Assembly (NCBI GenBank): GCA_911728455.2
Contig: OU452222.1
Location: 13,426,201 to 13,490,200, forward strand
Direction: 5' to 3'
Length of the DNA stretch: 64,000 nucleotides
DNA from: Marthasterias glacialis
Lineage: Eukaryota; Echinodermata; Asteroidea; Forcipulatida; Asteriidae
The notes under the pieces were generated by a model. That model was not told the DNA's origin and ran no database searches. It saw only the letters and a list, made by a program, of their open reading frames with translations. Numbering within the stretch: the stretch's first letter is position 1; each line of letters starts with the position of its first letter. The translations under genes were made by a program, and so were the position numbers. Of the stretch, positions 38,451-51,551 are shown piece after piece.

Positions 38451-38761
38451 ACAAGTCTCCGGAGAGCCGCCCGCATCCACTGATTCCATGAAAACCACTT
38501 TTCAAAAGGGGTCAAAAATTGAAAATTTCTCACAGGGAGCTCCCTGTGAGCACCCGCCATTTTGGTCAAAATTTTTTATGCGATTTTATGATAGAAAATG
38601 ATAGAGTAGATATCACTGAAGAGGGTTTGTGTGTGGGGAAGGGGTCAATTCGCAATATTTGGGCAAATAGCAATATTTAGGTCAACTCTGACGTCACCAA
38701 GATGGCCGAAAAAGCTCGCTAGCTCCCGAAATAACGCGAGTTGGGACCTCTAGTTTGTTGG
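38451..38761. repeat. Unit with 1-bp deletion in the A/T tract (311 bp)
   Basis: The tract is A4T6 (38568-38577) instead of 11 bases. The unit also starts ACAAGTCTCC and ends with GATGGCCGAAAAAG, so it is more diverged than its neighbours. Confidence 0.95.
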
Positions 38762-41700
38762 ACACGTCTCCGGAGAGCCGCCCGCATCCACTGATTCCAT
38801 GAAAACCACTTTTCAAAAGGGGTCAAAAATTGAAAATTTCTCACAGGGAGCTCCCTGTGAGCACCCGCCATTTTGGTCAAAAAATTTTTATGCGATTTTA
38901 TGATAGAAAATGATAGAGTAGATATCACTGAAGAGGGTTTGTGTGTGGGGAAGGGGTCAATTCGCAATATTTGGGCAAATAGCAATATTTAGGTCAACTC
39001 TGACGTCACCAAGATGGCCGGAAAAGCTCGCTAGCTCCCGAAATAACGCGAGTTGGGACCTTTAGTTTGTTGGACACGTGTCCGGAGAGCCGCCCGCATC
39101 CACTGATTCCATGAAAACCACTTTTCAAAAGGGGTCAAAAATTGAAAATTTCTCACAGGGAGCTCCCTGTGAGCACCCGCCATTTTGGTCAAAAATTTTT
39201 TATGCGATTTTATGATAGAAAATGCTAGAGTAGATATCACTGAAGAGGGTTTGTGTGTGGGGAAGGGGTCAATTCGCAATACTTGGGCAAATAGCAATAT
39301 TTAGGTCAACTCTGACGTCACCAAGATGGCCGGAAAAGCTCGCTAGCTCCCGAAATAACGCGAGTTGGGACCTCTAGTTTGTTGGACACGTCTCCGGAGA
39401 GCCGCCCGCATCCACTGATTCCATGAAAACCACTTTTCAAAAGGGGTCAAAAATTGAAAATTTCTCACAGGGAGCTCCCTGTGAGCACCCGCCATTTTGG
39501 TCAAAAAATTTTTATGCGATTTTATGATAGAAAATGATAGAGTAGATATCACTGAAGAGGGTTTGTGTGTGGGGAAGGGGTCAATTCGCAATATTTGGGC
39601 AAATAGCAATATTTAGGTCAACTCTGACGTCACCAAGATGGCCGGAAAAGCTCGCTAGCTCCCGAAATAACGCGAGTTGGGACCTCTAGTTTGTTGGACA
39701 CGTCTCCGGAGAGCCGCCCGCATCCACTGATTCCATGAAAACCACTTTTCAAAAGGGGTCAAAAATTGAAAATTTCTCACAGGGAGCTCCCTGTGAGCAC
39801 CCGCCATTTTGGTCAAAAAATTTTTATGCGATTTTATGATAGAAAATGATAGAGTAGATATCACTGAAGAGGGTTTGTGTGTGGGGAAGGGGTCAATTCG
39901 CAATACTTGGGCAAATAGCAATATTTAGGTCAACTCTGACGTCACCAAGATGGCCGGAAAAGCTGGCTAGCTCCCGAAATAACGCGAGTTGGGACCTCTA
40001 GTTTGTTGGACACGTCTCCGGAGAGCCGCCCGCATCCACTGATTCCATGAAAACCACTTTTCAAAAGGGGTCAAAAATTGAAAATTTCTCACATGGAGCT
40101 CCCTGTGAGCACCCGCCATTTTGGTCAAAAAATTTTTATGCGATTTTATGATAGAAAATGATAGAGTAGATATCACTGAAGAGGGTTTGTGTGTGGGGAA
40201 GGGGTCAATTCGCAATACTTGGGCAAATAGCAATATTTAGGTCAACTCTGACGTCACCAAGATGGCCGGAAAAGCTGGCTAGCTCCCGAAATAACGCGAG
40301 TTGGGACCTCTAGTTTGTTGGACACGTCTCCGGAGAGCCGCCCGCATCCACTGATTCCATGAAAACCACTTTTCAAAAGGGGTCAAAAATTGAAAATTTC
40401 TCACAGGGAGCTCCCTGTGAGCACCCGCCATTTTGGTCAAAAAATTTTTATGCGATTTTATGATAGAAAATGATTGAGTAGATATCACTGAAGAGGGTTT
40501 GTGTGTGGGGAAGGGGTCAATTCGCAATACTTGGGCAAATAGCAATATTTAGGTCAACTCTGACGTCACCAAGATGGCCGGAAAAGCTCGCTAGCTCCCG
40601 AAATAACGCGAGTTGGGACCTCTAGTTTGTTGGACACGTCTCCGGAGAGCCGCCCGCATCCACTGATTCCATGAAAACCACTTTTCAAAAGGGGTCAAAA
40701 ATTGAAAATTTCTCACAGGGAGCTCCCTGTGAGCACCCGCCATTTTGGTCAAAAATTTTTTATGCGATTTTATGATAGAAAATGATAGAGTAGATATCAC
40801 TGAAGAGGCTTTGTGTGTGGGGAAGGGGTCAATTCGCAATATTTGGGCAAATAGCAATATTTAGGTCAACTCTGACGTCACCAAGATGGCCGGAAAAGCT
40901 CGCTAGCTCCCGAAATAACGCGAGTTGGGACCTCTAGTTTGTTGGACACGTCTCCGGAGAGCCGCCCGCATCCACTGATTCCATGAAAACCACTTTTCAA
41001 AAGGGGTCAAAAATTGAAAATTTCTCACAGGGAGCTCCCTGTGAGCACCCGCCATTTTGGTCAAAAAATTTTTATGCGATTTTATGATAGAAAATGATAG
41101 AGTAGATATCACTGAAGAGGGTTTGTGTGTGGGGAAGGGGTCAATTCGCAATATTTGGGCAAATAGCAATATTTAGGTCAACTCTGACGTCACCAAGATG
41201 GCCGGAAAAGCTCGCTAGCTCCCGAAATAACGCGAGTTGGGACCTCTAGTTTGTTGGACACGTCTCCGGAGAGCCGCCCGCATCCACTGATTCCATGAAA
41301 ACCACTTTTCAAAAGGGGTCAAAAATTGAAAATTTCTCACAGGGAGCTCCCTGTGAGCACCCGCCATTTTGGTCAAAAAAATTTTATGCGATTTTATGAT
41401 AGAAAATGATAGAGTAGATATCACTGAAGAGGGTTTGTGTGTGGGGAAGGGGTCAATTCGCAATACTTGGGCAAATAGCAATATTTAGGTCAACTCTGAC
41501 GTCACCAAGATGGCCGGAAAAGCTCGCTAGCTCCCGAAATAACGCGAGTTGGGACCTCTAGTTTGTTGGACACGTCTCCGGAGAGCCGCCCGCATCCACT
41601 GATTCCATGAAAACCACTTTTCAAAAGGGGTCAAAAATTGAAAATTTCTCACAGGGAGCTCCCTGTGAGCACCCGCCATTTTGGTCAAAAATTTTTTATG

Positions 41701-41881
41701 CGATTTTATGATAGAAAATGATAGAGTAGATATCACTGAAGAGGGTTTGTGTGTGGGGAAGGGGTCAATTCGCAATACTTGGGCAAATAGCAATATTTAG
41801 GTCAACTCTGACGTCACCAAGATGGCCGGAAAAGCTCGCTAGCTCCCGAAATAACGCGAGTTGGGACCTCTAGTTTGTTGG

Positions 41882-42197
41882 ACACGTCTCCGGAGAGCCG
41901 CCCGCATCCACTGATTCCATGAAAACCACTTTTCAAAAGGGGTCAAAAATTGAAAATTTCTCTCTCACAGGGAGCTCCCTGTGAGCACCCGCCATTTTGG
42001 TCAAAAAATTTTTATGCGATTTTATGATAGAAAATGATAGAGTAGATATCACTGAAGAGGGTTTGTGTGTGGGGAAGGGGTCAATTCGCAATACTTGGGC
42101 AAATAGCAATATTGAGGTCAACTCTGACGTCACCAAGATGGCCGGAAAAGCTCGCTAGCTCCCGAAATAACGCGAGTTGGGACCTTTAGTTTGTTGG
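41882..42197. repeat. Unit with 4-bp insertion (316 bp)
   Basis: TTTCTCTCTCACAGG replaces TTTCTCACAGG near 41958-41972. It is a tandem gain of TCTC at the left edge of the palindrome. The corresponding unit of the later 12-unit block copy lacks it, so the insertion followed the duplication or was lost again. Confidence 0.95.
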
Positions 42198-43445
42198 ACA
42201 CGTGTCCGGAGAGCCGCCCGCATCCACTGATTCCATGAAAACCACTTTTCAAAAGGGGTCAAAAATTGAAAATTTCTCACAGGGAGCTCCCTGTGAGCAC
42301 CCGCCATTTTGGTCAAAAATTTTTTATGCGATTTTATGATAGAAAATGCTAGAGTAGATATCACTGAAGAGGGTTTGTGTGTGGGGAAGGGGTCAATTCG
42401 CAATACTTGGGCAAATAGCAATATTTAGGTCAACTCTGACGTCACCAAGATGGCCGGAAAAGCTCGCTAGCTCCCGAAATAACGCGAGTTGGGACCTCTA
42501 GTTTGTTGGACACGTCTCCGGAGAGCCGCCCGCATCCACTGATTCCATGAAAACCACTTTTCAAAAGGGGTCAAAAATTGAAAATTTCTCACAGGGAGCT
42601 CCCTGTGAGCACCCGCCATTTTGGTCAAAAAATTTTTATGCGATTTTATGATAGAAAATGATAGAGTAGATATCACTGAAGAGGGTTTGTGTGTGGGGAA
42701 GGGGTCAATTCGCAATACTTGGGCAAATAGCAATATTTAGGTCAACTCTGACGTCACCAAGATGGCCGGAAAAGCTCGCTAGCTCCTGAAATAACGCGAG
42801 TTGGGACCTCTAGTTTGTTGGACACGTCTCCGGAGAGCCGCCCGCATCCACTGATTCCATGAAAACCACTTTTCAAAAGGGGTCAAAAATTGAAAATTTC
42901 TCACAGGGAGCTCCCTGTGAGCACCCGCCCTTTTGGTCAAAAAATTTTTATGCGATTTTATGATAGAAAATGATAGAGTAGATATCACTGAAGAGGGTTT
43001 GTGTGTGGGGAAGGGGTCAATTCGCAATACTTGGGCAAATAGCAATATTTAGGTCAACTCTGACGTCACCAAGATGGCCGGAAAAGCTCGCTAGCTCCCG
43101 AAATAACGCGAGTTGGGACCTCTAGTTTGTTGGACACGTCTCCGGAGAGCCGCCCGCATCCACTGATTCCATGAAAACCACTTTTCAAAAGGGGTCAAAA
43201 ATTGAAAATTTCTCACAGGGAGCTCCCTGTGAGCACCCGCCATTTTGGTCAAAAAATTTTTATGCGATTTTATGATAGAAAATGATAGAGTAGATATCAC
43301 TGAAGAGGGTTTGTGTGTGGGGAAGGGGTCAATTCGCAATACTTGGGCAAATAGCAATATTTAGGTCAACTCTGACGTCACCAAGATGGCCGGAAAAGCT
43401 CGCTAGCTCCCGAAATAACGCGAGTTGAGACCTCTAGTTTGTTGG

Positions 43446-43756
43446 ACACGTCTCCGGAGAGCCGCCCGCATCCACTGATTCCATGAAAACCACTTTTCAA
43501 AAGGGGTCAAAAATTGAAATTTCTCACAGGGAGCTCCCTGTGAGCACCCGCCATTTTGGTCAAAAAATTTTTATGCGATTTTATGATAGAAAATGATAGA
43601 GTAGATATCACTGAAGAGGGTTTGTGTGTGGGGAAGGGGTCAATTCGCAATACTTGGGCAAATAGCAATATTTAGGTCAACTCTGACGTCACCAAGATGG
43701 CCGGAAAAGCTGGCTAGCTCCCGAAATAACGCGAGTTGGGACCTCTAGTTTGTTGG
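43446..43756. repeat. Unit with 1-bp deletion (311 bp), TTGAAATTT
   Basis: One A is missing from TTGAAAATTT near 43517, identical to the change near 37275, and AGCTGGCTAG follows as it does there. Just upstream is a private GAGTTGAGACC variant near 43425-43432. Confidence 0.95.
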
Positions 43757-46700
43757 ACACGTCTCCGGAGAGCCGCCCGCATCCACTGATTCCATGAAAA
43801 CCACTTTTCAAAAGGGGTCAAAAATTGAAAATTTCTCACAGGGAGCTCCCTGTGAGCACCCGCCATTTTGGTCAAAAAATTTTTATGCGATTTTATGATA
43901 GAAAATGATAGAGTAGATATCACTGAAGAGGGTTTGTGTGTGGGGAAGGGGTCAATTCGCAATACTTGGGCAAATAGCAATATTTAGGTCAACTCTGACG
44001 TCACCAAGATGGCCGGAAAAGCTGGCTAGCTCCCGAAATAACGCGAGTTGGGACCTCTAGTTTGTTGGACACGTCTCCGGAGAGCCGCCCGCATCCACTG
44101 ATTCCATGAAAACCACTTTTCAAAAGGGGTCAAAAATTGAAAATTTCTCACAGGGAGCTCCCTGTGAGCACCCGCCATTTTGGTCAAAAAATTTTTATGC
44201 GATTTTATGATAGAAAATGATTGAGTAGATATCACTGAAGAGGGTTTGTGTGTGGGGAAGGGGTCAATTCGCAATACTTGGGCAAATAGCAATATTTAGG
44301 TCAACTCTGACGTCACCAAGATGGCCGGAAAAGCTCGCTAGCTCCCGAAATAACGCGAGTTGGGACCTCTAGTTTGTTGGACACGTCTCCGGAGAGCCGC
44401 CCGCATCCACTGATTCCATGAAAACCACTTTTCAAAAGGGGTCAAAAATTGAAAATTTCTCACAGGGAGCTCCCTGTGAGCACCCGCCATTTTGGTCAAA
44501 AATTTTTTATGCGATTTTATGATAGAAAATGATAGAGTAGATATCACTGAAGAGGCTTTGTGTGTGGGGAAGGGGTCAATTCGCAATATTTGGGCAAATA
44601 GCAATATTTAGGTCAACTCTGACGTCACCAAGATGGCCGGAAAAGCTCGCTAGCTCCCGAAATAACGCGAGTTGGGACCTCTAGTTTGTTGGACACGTCT
44701 CCGGAGAGCCGCCCGCATCCACTGATTCCATGAAAACCACTTTTCAAAAGGGGTCAAAAATTGAAAATTTCTCACAGGGAGCTCCCTGTGAGCACCCGCC
44801 ATTTTGGTCAAAAAATTTTTATGCGATTTTATGATAGAAAATGATAGAGTAGATATCACTGAAGAGGGTTTGTGTGTGGGGAAGGGGTCAATTCGCAATA
44901 TTTGGGCAAATAGCAATATTTAGGTCAACTCTGACGTCACCAAGATGGCCGGAAAAGCTCGCTAGCTCCCGAAATAACGCGAGTTGGGACCTCTAGTTTG
45001 TTGGACACGTCTCCGGAGAGCCGCCCGCATCCACTGATTCCATGAAAACCACTTTTCAAAAGGGGTCAAAAATTGAAAATTTCTCACAGGGAGCTCCCTG
45101 TGAGCACCCGCCATTTTGGTCAAAAAATTTTTATGCGATTTTATGATAGAAAATGATAGAGTAGATATCACTGAAGAGGGTTTGTGTGTGGGGAAGGGGT
45201 CAATTCGCAATACTTGGGCAAATAGCAATATTTAGGTCAACTCTGACGTCACCAAGATGGCCGGAAAAGCTCGCTAGCTCCCGAAATAACGCGAGTTGGG
45301 ACCTCTAGTTTGTTGGACACGTCTCCGGAGAGCCGCCCGCATCCACTGATTCCATGAAAACCACTTTTCAAAAGGGGTCAAAAATTGAAAATTTCTCACA
45401 GGGAGCTCCCTGTGAGCACCCGCCATTTTGGTCAAAAATTTTTTATGCGATTTTATGATAGAAAATGATAGAGTAGATATCACTGAAGAGGGTTTGTGTG
45501 TGGGGAAGGGGTCAATTCGCAATACTTGGGCAAATAGCAATATTTAGGTCAACTCTGACGTCACCAAGATGGCCGGAAAAGCTCGCTAGCTCCCGAAATA
45601 ACGCGAGTTGGGACCTCTAGTTTGTTGGACACGTCTCCGGAGAGCCGCCCGCATCCACTGATTCCATGAAAACCACTTTTCAAAAGGGGTCAAAAATTGA
45701 AAATTTCTCACAGGGAGCTCCCTGTGAGCACCCGCCATTTTGGTCAAAAAATTTTTATGCGATTTTATGATAGAAAATGATAGAGTAGATATCACTGAAG
45801 AGGGTTTGTGTGTGGGGAAGGGGTCAATTCGCAATACTTGGGCAAATAGCAATATTGAGGTCAACTCTGACGTCACCAAGATGGCCGGAAAAGCTCGCTA
45901 GCTCCCGAAATAACGCGAGTTGGGACCTTTAGTTTGTTGGACACGTGTCCGGAGAGCCGCCCGCATCCACTGATTCCATGAAAACCACTTTTCAAAAGGG
46001 GTCAAAAATTGAAAATTTCTCACAGGGAGCTCCCTGTGAGCACCCGCCATTTTGGTCAAAAATTTTTTATGCGATTTTATGATAGAAAATGCTAGAGTAG
46101 ATATCACTGAAGAGGGTTTGTGTGTGGGGAAGGGGTCAATTCGCAATACTTGGGCAAATAGCAATATTTAGGTCAACTCTGACGTCACCAAGATGGCCGG
46201 AAAAGCTCGCTAGCTCCCGAAATAACGCGAGTTGGGACCTCTAGTTTGTTGGACACGTCTCCGGAGAGCCGCCCGCATCCACTGATTCCATGAAAACCAC
46301 TTTTCAAAAGGGGTCAAAAATTGAAAATTTCTCACAGGGAGCTCCCTGTGAGCACCCGCCATTTTGGTCAAAAAATTTTTATGCGATTTTATGATAGAAA
46401 ATGATAGAGTAGATATCACTGAAGAGGGTTTGTGTGTGGGGAAGGGGTCAATTCGCAATATTTGGGCAAATAGCAATATTTAGGTCAACTCTGACGTCAC
46501 CAAGATGGCCGGAAAAGCTCGCTAGCTCCCGAAATAACGCGAGTTGGGACCTCTAGTTTGTTGGACACGTCTCCGGAGAGCCGCCCGCATCCACTGATTC
46601 CATGAAAACCACTTTTCAAAAGGGGTCAAAAATTGAAAATTTCTCACAGGGAGCTCCCTGTGAGCACCCGCCATTTTGGTCAAAAAATTTTTATGCGATT

Positions 46701-46876
46701 TTATGATAGAAAATGATAGAGTAGATATCACTGAAGAGGGTTTGTGTGTGGGGAAGGGGTCAATTCGCAATATTTGGGCAAATAGCAATATTTAGGTCCA
46801 CTCTGACGTCACCAAGATGGCCGGAAAAGCTCGCTAGCTCCCGAAATAACGCGAGTTGGGACCTCTAGTTTGTTGG

Positions 46877-47186
46877 ACACGTCTCCGGAGAGCCGCCCGC
46901 ATCCACTGATTCCATGAAAACCACTTTTCAAAAGGGGTCAAAAATTGAAAATTTCTCACAGGGCCCCCTGTGAGCACCCGCCATTTTGGTCAAAAAATTT
47001 TTATGCGATTTTATGATAGAAAATGATAGAGTAGATATCACTGAAGAGGGTTTGTGTGTGGGGAAGGGGTCAATTCGCAATACTTGGGCAAATAGCAATA
47101 TTTAGGTCAACTCTGACGTCACCAAGATGGCCGGAAAAGCTCGCTAGCTCCCGAAATAACGCGAGTTGGGACCTCTAGTTTGTTGG
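46877..47186. repeat. Unit with 2-bp shorter palindrome centre (310 bp)
   Basis: The palindrome at 46955-46974 keeps both 9-base arms (CTCACAGGG and CCCTGTGAG), but the central AGCT is replaced by CC. Only the would-be loop changed. The same allele recurs 1870 bp (6 units) later. Confidence 0.95.
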
Positions 47187-48746
47187 ACACGTCTCCGGAG
47201 AGCCGCCCGCATCCACTGATTCCATGAAAACCACTTTTCAAAAGGGGTCAAAAATTGAAAATTTCTCACAGGGAGCTCCCTGTGAGCACCCGCCATTTTG
47301 GTCAAAAATTTTTTATGCGATTTTATGATAGAAAATGATAGAGTAGATATCACTGAAGAGGGTTTGTGTGTGGGGAAGGGGTCAATTCGCAATACTTGGG
47401 CAAATAGCAATATTTAGGTCAACTCTGACGTCACCAAGATGGCCGGAAAAGCTCGCTAGCTCCCGAAATAACGCGAGTTGGGACCTCTAGTTTGTTGGAC
47501 ACGTCTCCGGAGAGCCGCCCGCATCCACTGATTCCATGAAAACCACTTTTCAAAAGGGGTCAAAAATTGAAAATTTCTCACAGGGAGCTCCCTGTGAGCA
47601 CCCGCCATTTTGGTCAAAAATTTTTTATGCGATTTTATGATAGAAAATGATAGAGTAGATATCACTGAAGAGGGTTTGTGTGTGGGGAAGGGGTCAATTC
47701 GCAATATTTGGGCAAATAGCAATATTTAGGTCAACTCTGACGTCACCAAGATGGCCGGAAAAGCTCGCTAGCTCCCGAAATAACGCGAGTTGGGACCTCT
47801 AGTTTGTTGGACACGTCTCCGGAGAGCCGCCCGCATCCACTGATTCCATGAAAACCACTTTTCAAAAGGGGTCAAAAATTGAAAATTTCTCACAGGGAGC
47901 TCCCTGTGAGCACCCGCCATTTTGGTCAAAAGTTTTTTATGCGATTTTATGATAGAAAATGATAGAGTAGATATCACTGAAGAGGGTTTGTGTGTGGGGA
48001 AGGGGTCAATTCGCAATACTTAGGCAAATAGCAATATTTAGGTCAACTCTGACGTCACCAAGATGGCCGGAAAAGCTCGCTAGCTCCCGAAATAACGCGA
48101 GTTGGGACCTCTAGTTTGTTGGACACGTCTCCGGAGAGCCGCCCGCATCCACTGATTCCATGAAAACCACTTTTCAAAAGGGGTCAAAAATTGAAAATTT
48201 CTCACAGGGAGCTCCCTGTGAGCACCCGCCATTTTGGTCAAAAAATTTTTATGCGATTTTATGATAGAAAATGATAGAGTAGATATCACTGAAGAGGGTT
48301 TGTGTGTGGGGAAGGGGTCAATTCGCAATATTTGGGCAAATAGCAATATTTAGGTCAACTCTGACGTCACCAAGATGGCCGGAAAAGCTCGCTAGCTCCC
48401 GAAATAACGCGAGTTGGGACCTCTAGTTTGTTGGACACGTCTCCGGAGAGCCGCCCGCATCCACTGATTCCATGAAAACCACTTTTCAAAAGGGGTCAAA
48501 AATTGAAAATTTCTCACAGGGAGCTCCCTGTGAGCACCCGCCATTTTGGTCAAAAAATTTTTATGCGATTTTATGATAGAAAATGATAGAGTAGATATCA
48601 CTGAAGAGGGTTTGTGTGTGGGGAAGGGGTCAATTCGCAATATTTGGGCAAATAGCAATATTTAGGTCAACTCTGACGTCACCAAGATGGCCGGAAAAGC
48701 TCGCTAGCTCCCGAAATAACGCGAGTTGGGACCTCTAGTTTGTTGG

Positions 48747-49056
48747 ACACGTCTCCGGAGAGCCGCCCGCATCCACTGATTCCATGAAAACCACTTTTCA
48801 AAAGGGGTCAAAAATTGAAAATTTCTCACAGGGCCCCCTGTGAGCACCCGCCATTTTGGTCAAAAAATTTTTATGCGATTTTATGATAGAAAATGATAGA
48901 GTAGATATCACTGAAGAGGGTTTGTGTGTGGGGAAGGGGTCAATTCGCAATACTTGGGCAAATAGCAATATTTAGGTCAACTCTGACGTCACCAAGATGG
49001 CCGGAAAAGCTCGCTAGCTCCCGAAATAACGCGAGTTGGGACCTCTAGTTTGTTGG
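48747..49056. repeat. Second copy of the 2-bp-shorter palindrome unit (310 bp)
   Basis: The palindrome at 48825-48844 has the same CC centre. Neighbouring units also correspond to those around 46877: ATATTTGGG units before it and two A5T6 units after it. This identifies a 6-unit (1870-bp) duplicated block. The units then diverge (for example GTAGATTTC near 49219, only in the second copy). Confidence 0.9.
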
Positions 49057-49992
49057 ACACGTCTCCGGAGAGCCGCCCGCATCCACTGATTCCATGAAAA
49101 CCACTTTTCAAAAGGGGTCAAAAATTGAAAATTTCTCACAGGGAGCTCCCTGTGAGCACCCGCCATTTTGGTCAAAAATTTTTTATGCGATTTTATGATA
49201 GAAAATGATAGAGTAGATTTCACTGAAGAGGGTTTGTGTGTGGGGAAGGGGTCAATTCGCAATACTTGGGCAAATAGCAATATTTAGGTCAACTCTGACG
49301 TCACCAAGATGGCCGGAAAAGCTCGCTAGCTCCCGAAATAACGCGAGTTGGGACCTCTAGTTTGTTGGACACGTCTCCGGAGAGCCGCCCGCATCCACTG
49401 ATTCCATGAAAACCACTTTTCAAAAGGGGTCAAAAATTGAAAATTTCTCACAGGGAGCTCCCTGTGAGCACCCGCCATTTTGGTCAAAAATTTTTTATGC
49501 GATTTTATGATAGAAAATGATAGAGTAGATATCACTGAAGAGGGTTTGTGTGTGGGGAAGGGGTCAATTCGCAATATTTGGGCAAATAGCAATATTTAGG
49601 TCAACTCTGACGTCACCAAGATGGCCGGAAAAGCTCGCTAGCTCCCGAAATAACGCGAGTTGGGACCTCTAGTTTGTTGGACACGTCTCCGGAGAGCCGC
49701 CCGCATCCACTGATTCCATGAAAACCACTTTTCAAAAGGGGTCAAAAATTGAAAATTTCTCACAGGGAGCTCCCTGTGAGCACCCGCCATTTTGGTCAAA
49801 AAATTTTTATGCGATTTTATGATAGAAAATGATAGAGTAAATATCACTGAAGAGGGTTTGTGTGTGGGGAAGGGGTCAATTCGCAATATTTGGGCAAATA
49901 GCAATATTTAGGTCAACTCTGACGTCACCAAGATGGCCGGAAAAGCTGGCTAGCTCCCGAAATAACGCGAGTTGGGACCTCTAGTTTGTTGG

Positions 49993-50303
49993 ACACGTCT
50001 CCGGAGAGCCGCCCGCATCCACTGATTCCATGAAAACCACTTTTCAAAAGGGGTCAAAAATTGAAAATTTCTCACAGGGAGCTCCCTGTGAGCACCCGCC
50101 ATTTTGGTCAAAAATTTTTATGCGATTTTATGATAGAAAATGATAGAGTAGATATCACTGAAGAGGGTTTGTGTGTGGGGAAGGGGTCAATTCGCAATAT
50201 TTGGGCAAATAGCAATATTTAGGTCAACTCTGACGTCACCAAGATGGCCGGAAAAGCTCGCTAGCTCCCGAAATAACGCGAGTTGGGACCTCTAGTTTGT
50301 TGG
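49993..50303. repeat. Unit with 1-bp deletion in the A/T tract (311 bp)
   Basis: The tract is A5T5 (50110-50119), one base short. The AGCTGGCTAG variant lies just upstream near 49945. Confidence 0.95.
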
Positions 50304-51551
50304 ACACGTCTCCGGAGAGCCGCCCGCATCCACTGATTCCATGAAAACCACTTTTCAAAAGGGGTCAAAAATTGAAAATTTCTCACAGGGAGCTCCCTGT
50401 GAACACCCGCCATTTTGGTCAAAATTTTTTTATGCGATTTTATGATAGAAAATGATAGAGTAGATATCACTGAAGAGGGTTTGTGTGTGGGGAAGGGGTC
50501 AATTCGCAATATTTGGGCAAATAGCAATATTTAGGTCAACTCTGACGTCACCAAGATGGCCGGAAAAGCTCGCTAGCTCCCGAAATAACGCGAGTTGGGA
50601 CCTCTAGTTTGTTGGACACGTCTCCGGAGAGCCGCCCGCATCCACTGATTCCATGAAAACCACTTTTCAAAAGGGGTCAAAAATTGAAAATTTCTCACAG
50701 GGAGCTCCCTGTGAGCACCCGCCATTTTGGTCAAAAAATTTTTATGCGATTTTATGATAGAAAATGATAGAGTAGATATCACTGAAGAGGGTTTGTGTGT
50801 GGGGAAGGGGTCAATTCGCAATATTTGGGCAAATAGCAATATTTAGGTCAACTCTGACGTCACCAAGATGGCCGGAAAAGCTCGCTAGCTCCCGAAATAA
50901 CGCGAGTTGGGACCTCTAGTTTGTTGGACACGTCTCCGGAGAGCCGCCCGCATCCACTGATTCCATGAAAACCACTTTTCAAAAGGGGTCAAAAATTGAA
51001 AATTTCTCACAGGGAGCTCCCTGTGAACACCCGCCATTTTGGTCAAAATTTTTTTATGCGATTTTATGATAGAAAATGATAGAGTAGATATCACTGAAGA
51101 GGGTTTGTGTGTGGGGAAGGGGTCAATTCGCAATATTTGGGCAAATAGCAATATTTAGGTCAACTCTGACGTCACCAAGATGGCCGGAAAAGCTCGCTAG
51201 CTCCCGAAATAACGCGAGTTGGGACCTCTAGTTTGTTGGACACGTCTCCGGAGAGCCGCCCGCATCCACTGATTCCATGAAAACCACTTTTCAAAAGGGG
51301 TCAAAAATTGAAAATTTCTCACCGGGAGCTCCCTGTGAGCACCCGCCATTTTGGTCAAAAAATTTTTATGCGATTTTATGATAGAAAATGATAGAGTAGA
51401 TATCACTGAAGAGGGTTTGTGTGTGGGGAAGGGGTCAATTCGCAATATTTGGGCAAATAGCAATACTTAGGTCAACTCTGACGTCACCAAGATGGCCGGA
51501 AAAGCTCGCTAGCTCCCGAAATAACGCGAGTTGGGACCTCTAGTTTGTTGG
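50304..51551. repeat. Two-unit (624-bp) higher-order repeat, two copies
   Basis: Units starting at 50304 and 50928 share GTGAACACC (near 50402 and 51026) and an A4T7 tract, while the units between and after them do not. The order is A-B-A-B with 624-bp spacing, showing recent duplication of a dimer. Confidence 0.85.

Larger units (their letters stand above)
39057..46093. repeat. 10- to 12-unit higher-order blocks marked by a three-variant unit
   Basis: A linked triplet of variants (GACCTTTAG, CACGTGTCC, AATGCTAGAG) occurs at 39057-39234, 42181-42354 and 45924-46093. The last two copies belong to a 12-unit block in which further markers repeat 3747 bp apart: TGATTGAG at 40475 and 44222, and GAGGCTTTG at 40809 and 44556. 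TATTGAGG at 42114 and 45857 is 3743 bp apart, the 4-bp difference being the TCTC insertion near 41961, present only in the earlier copy. Seven consecutive unit positions correspond between copies. The first triplet copy precedes the second by 10 units plus 4 bp, so block length varied between duplication rounds. Confidence 0.85.
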
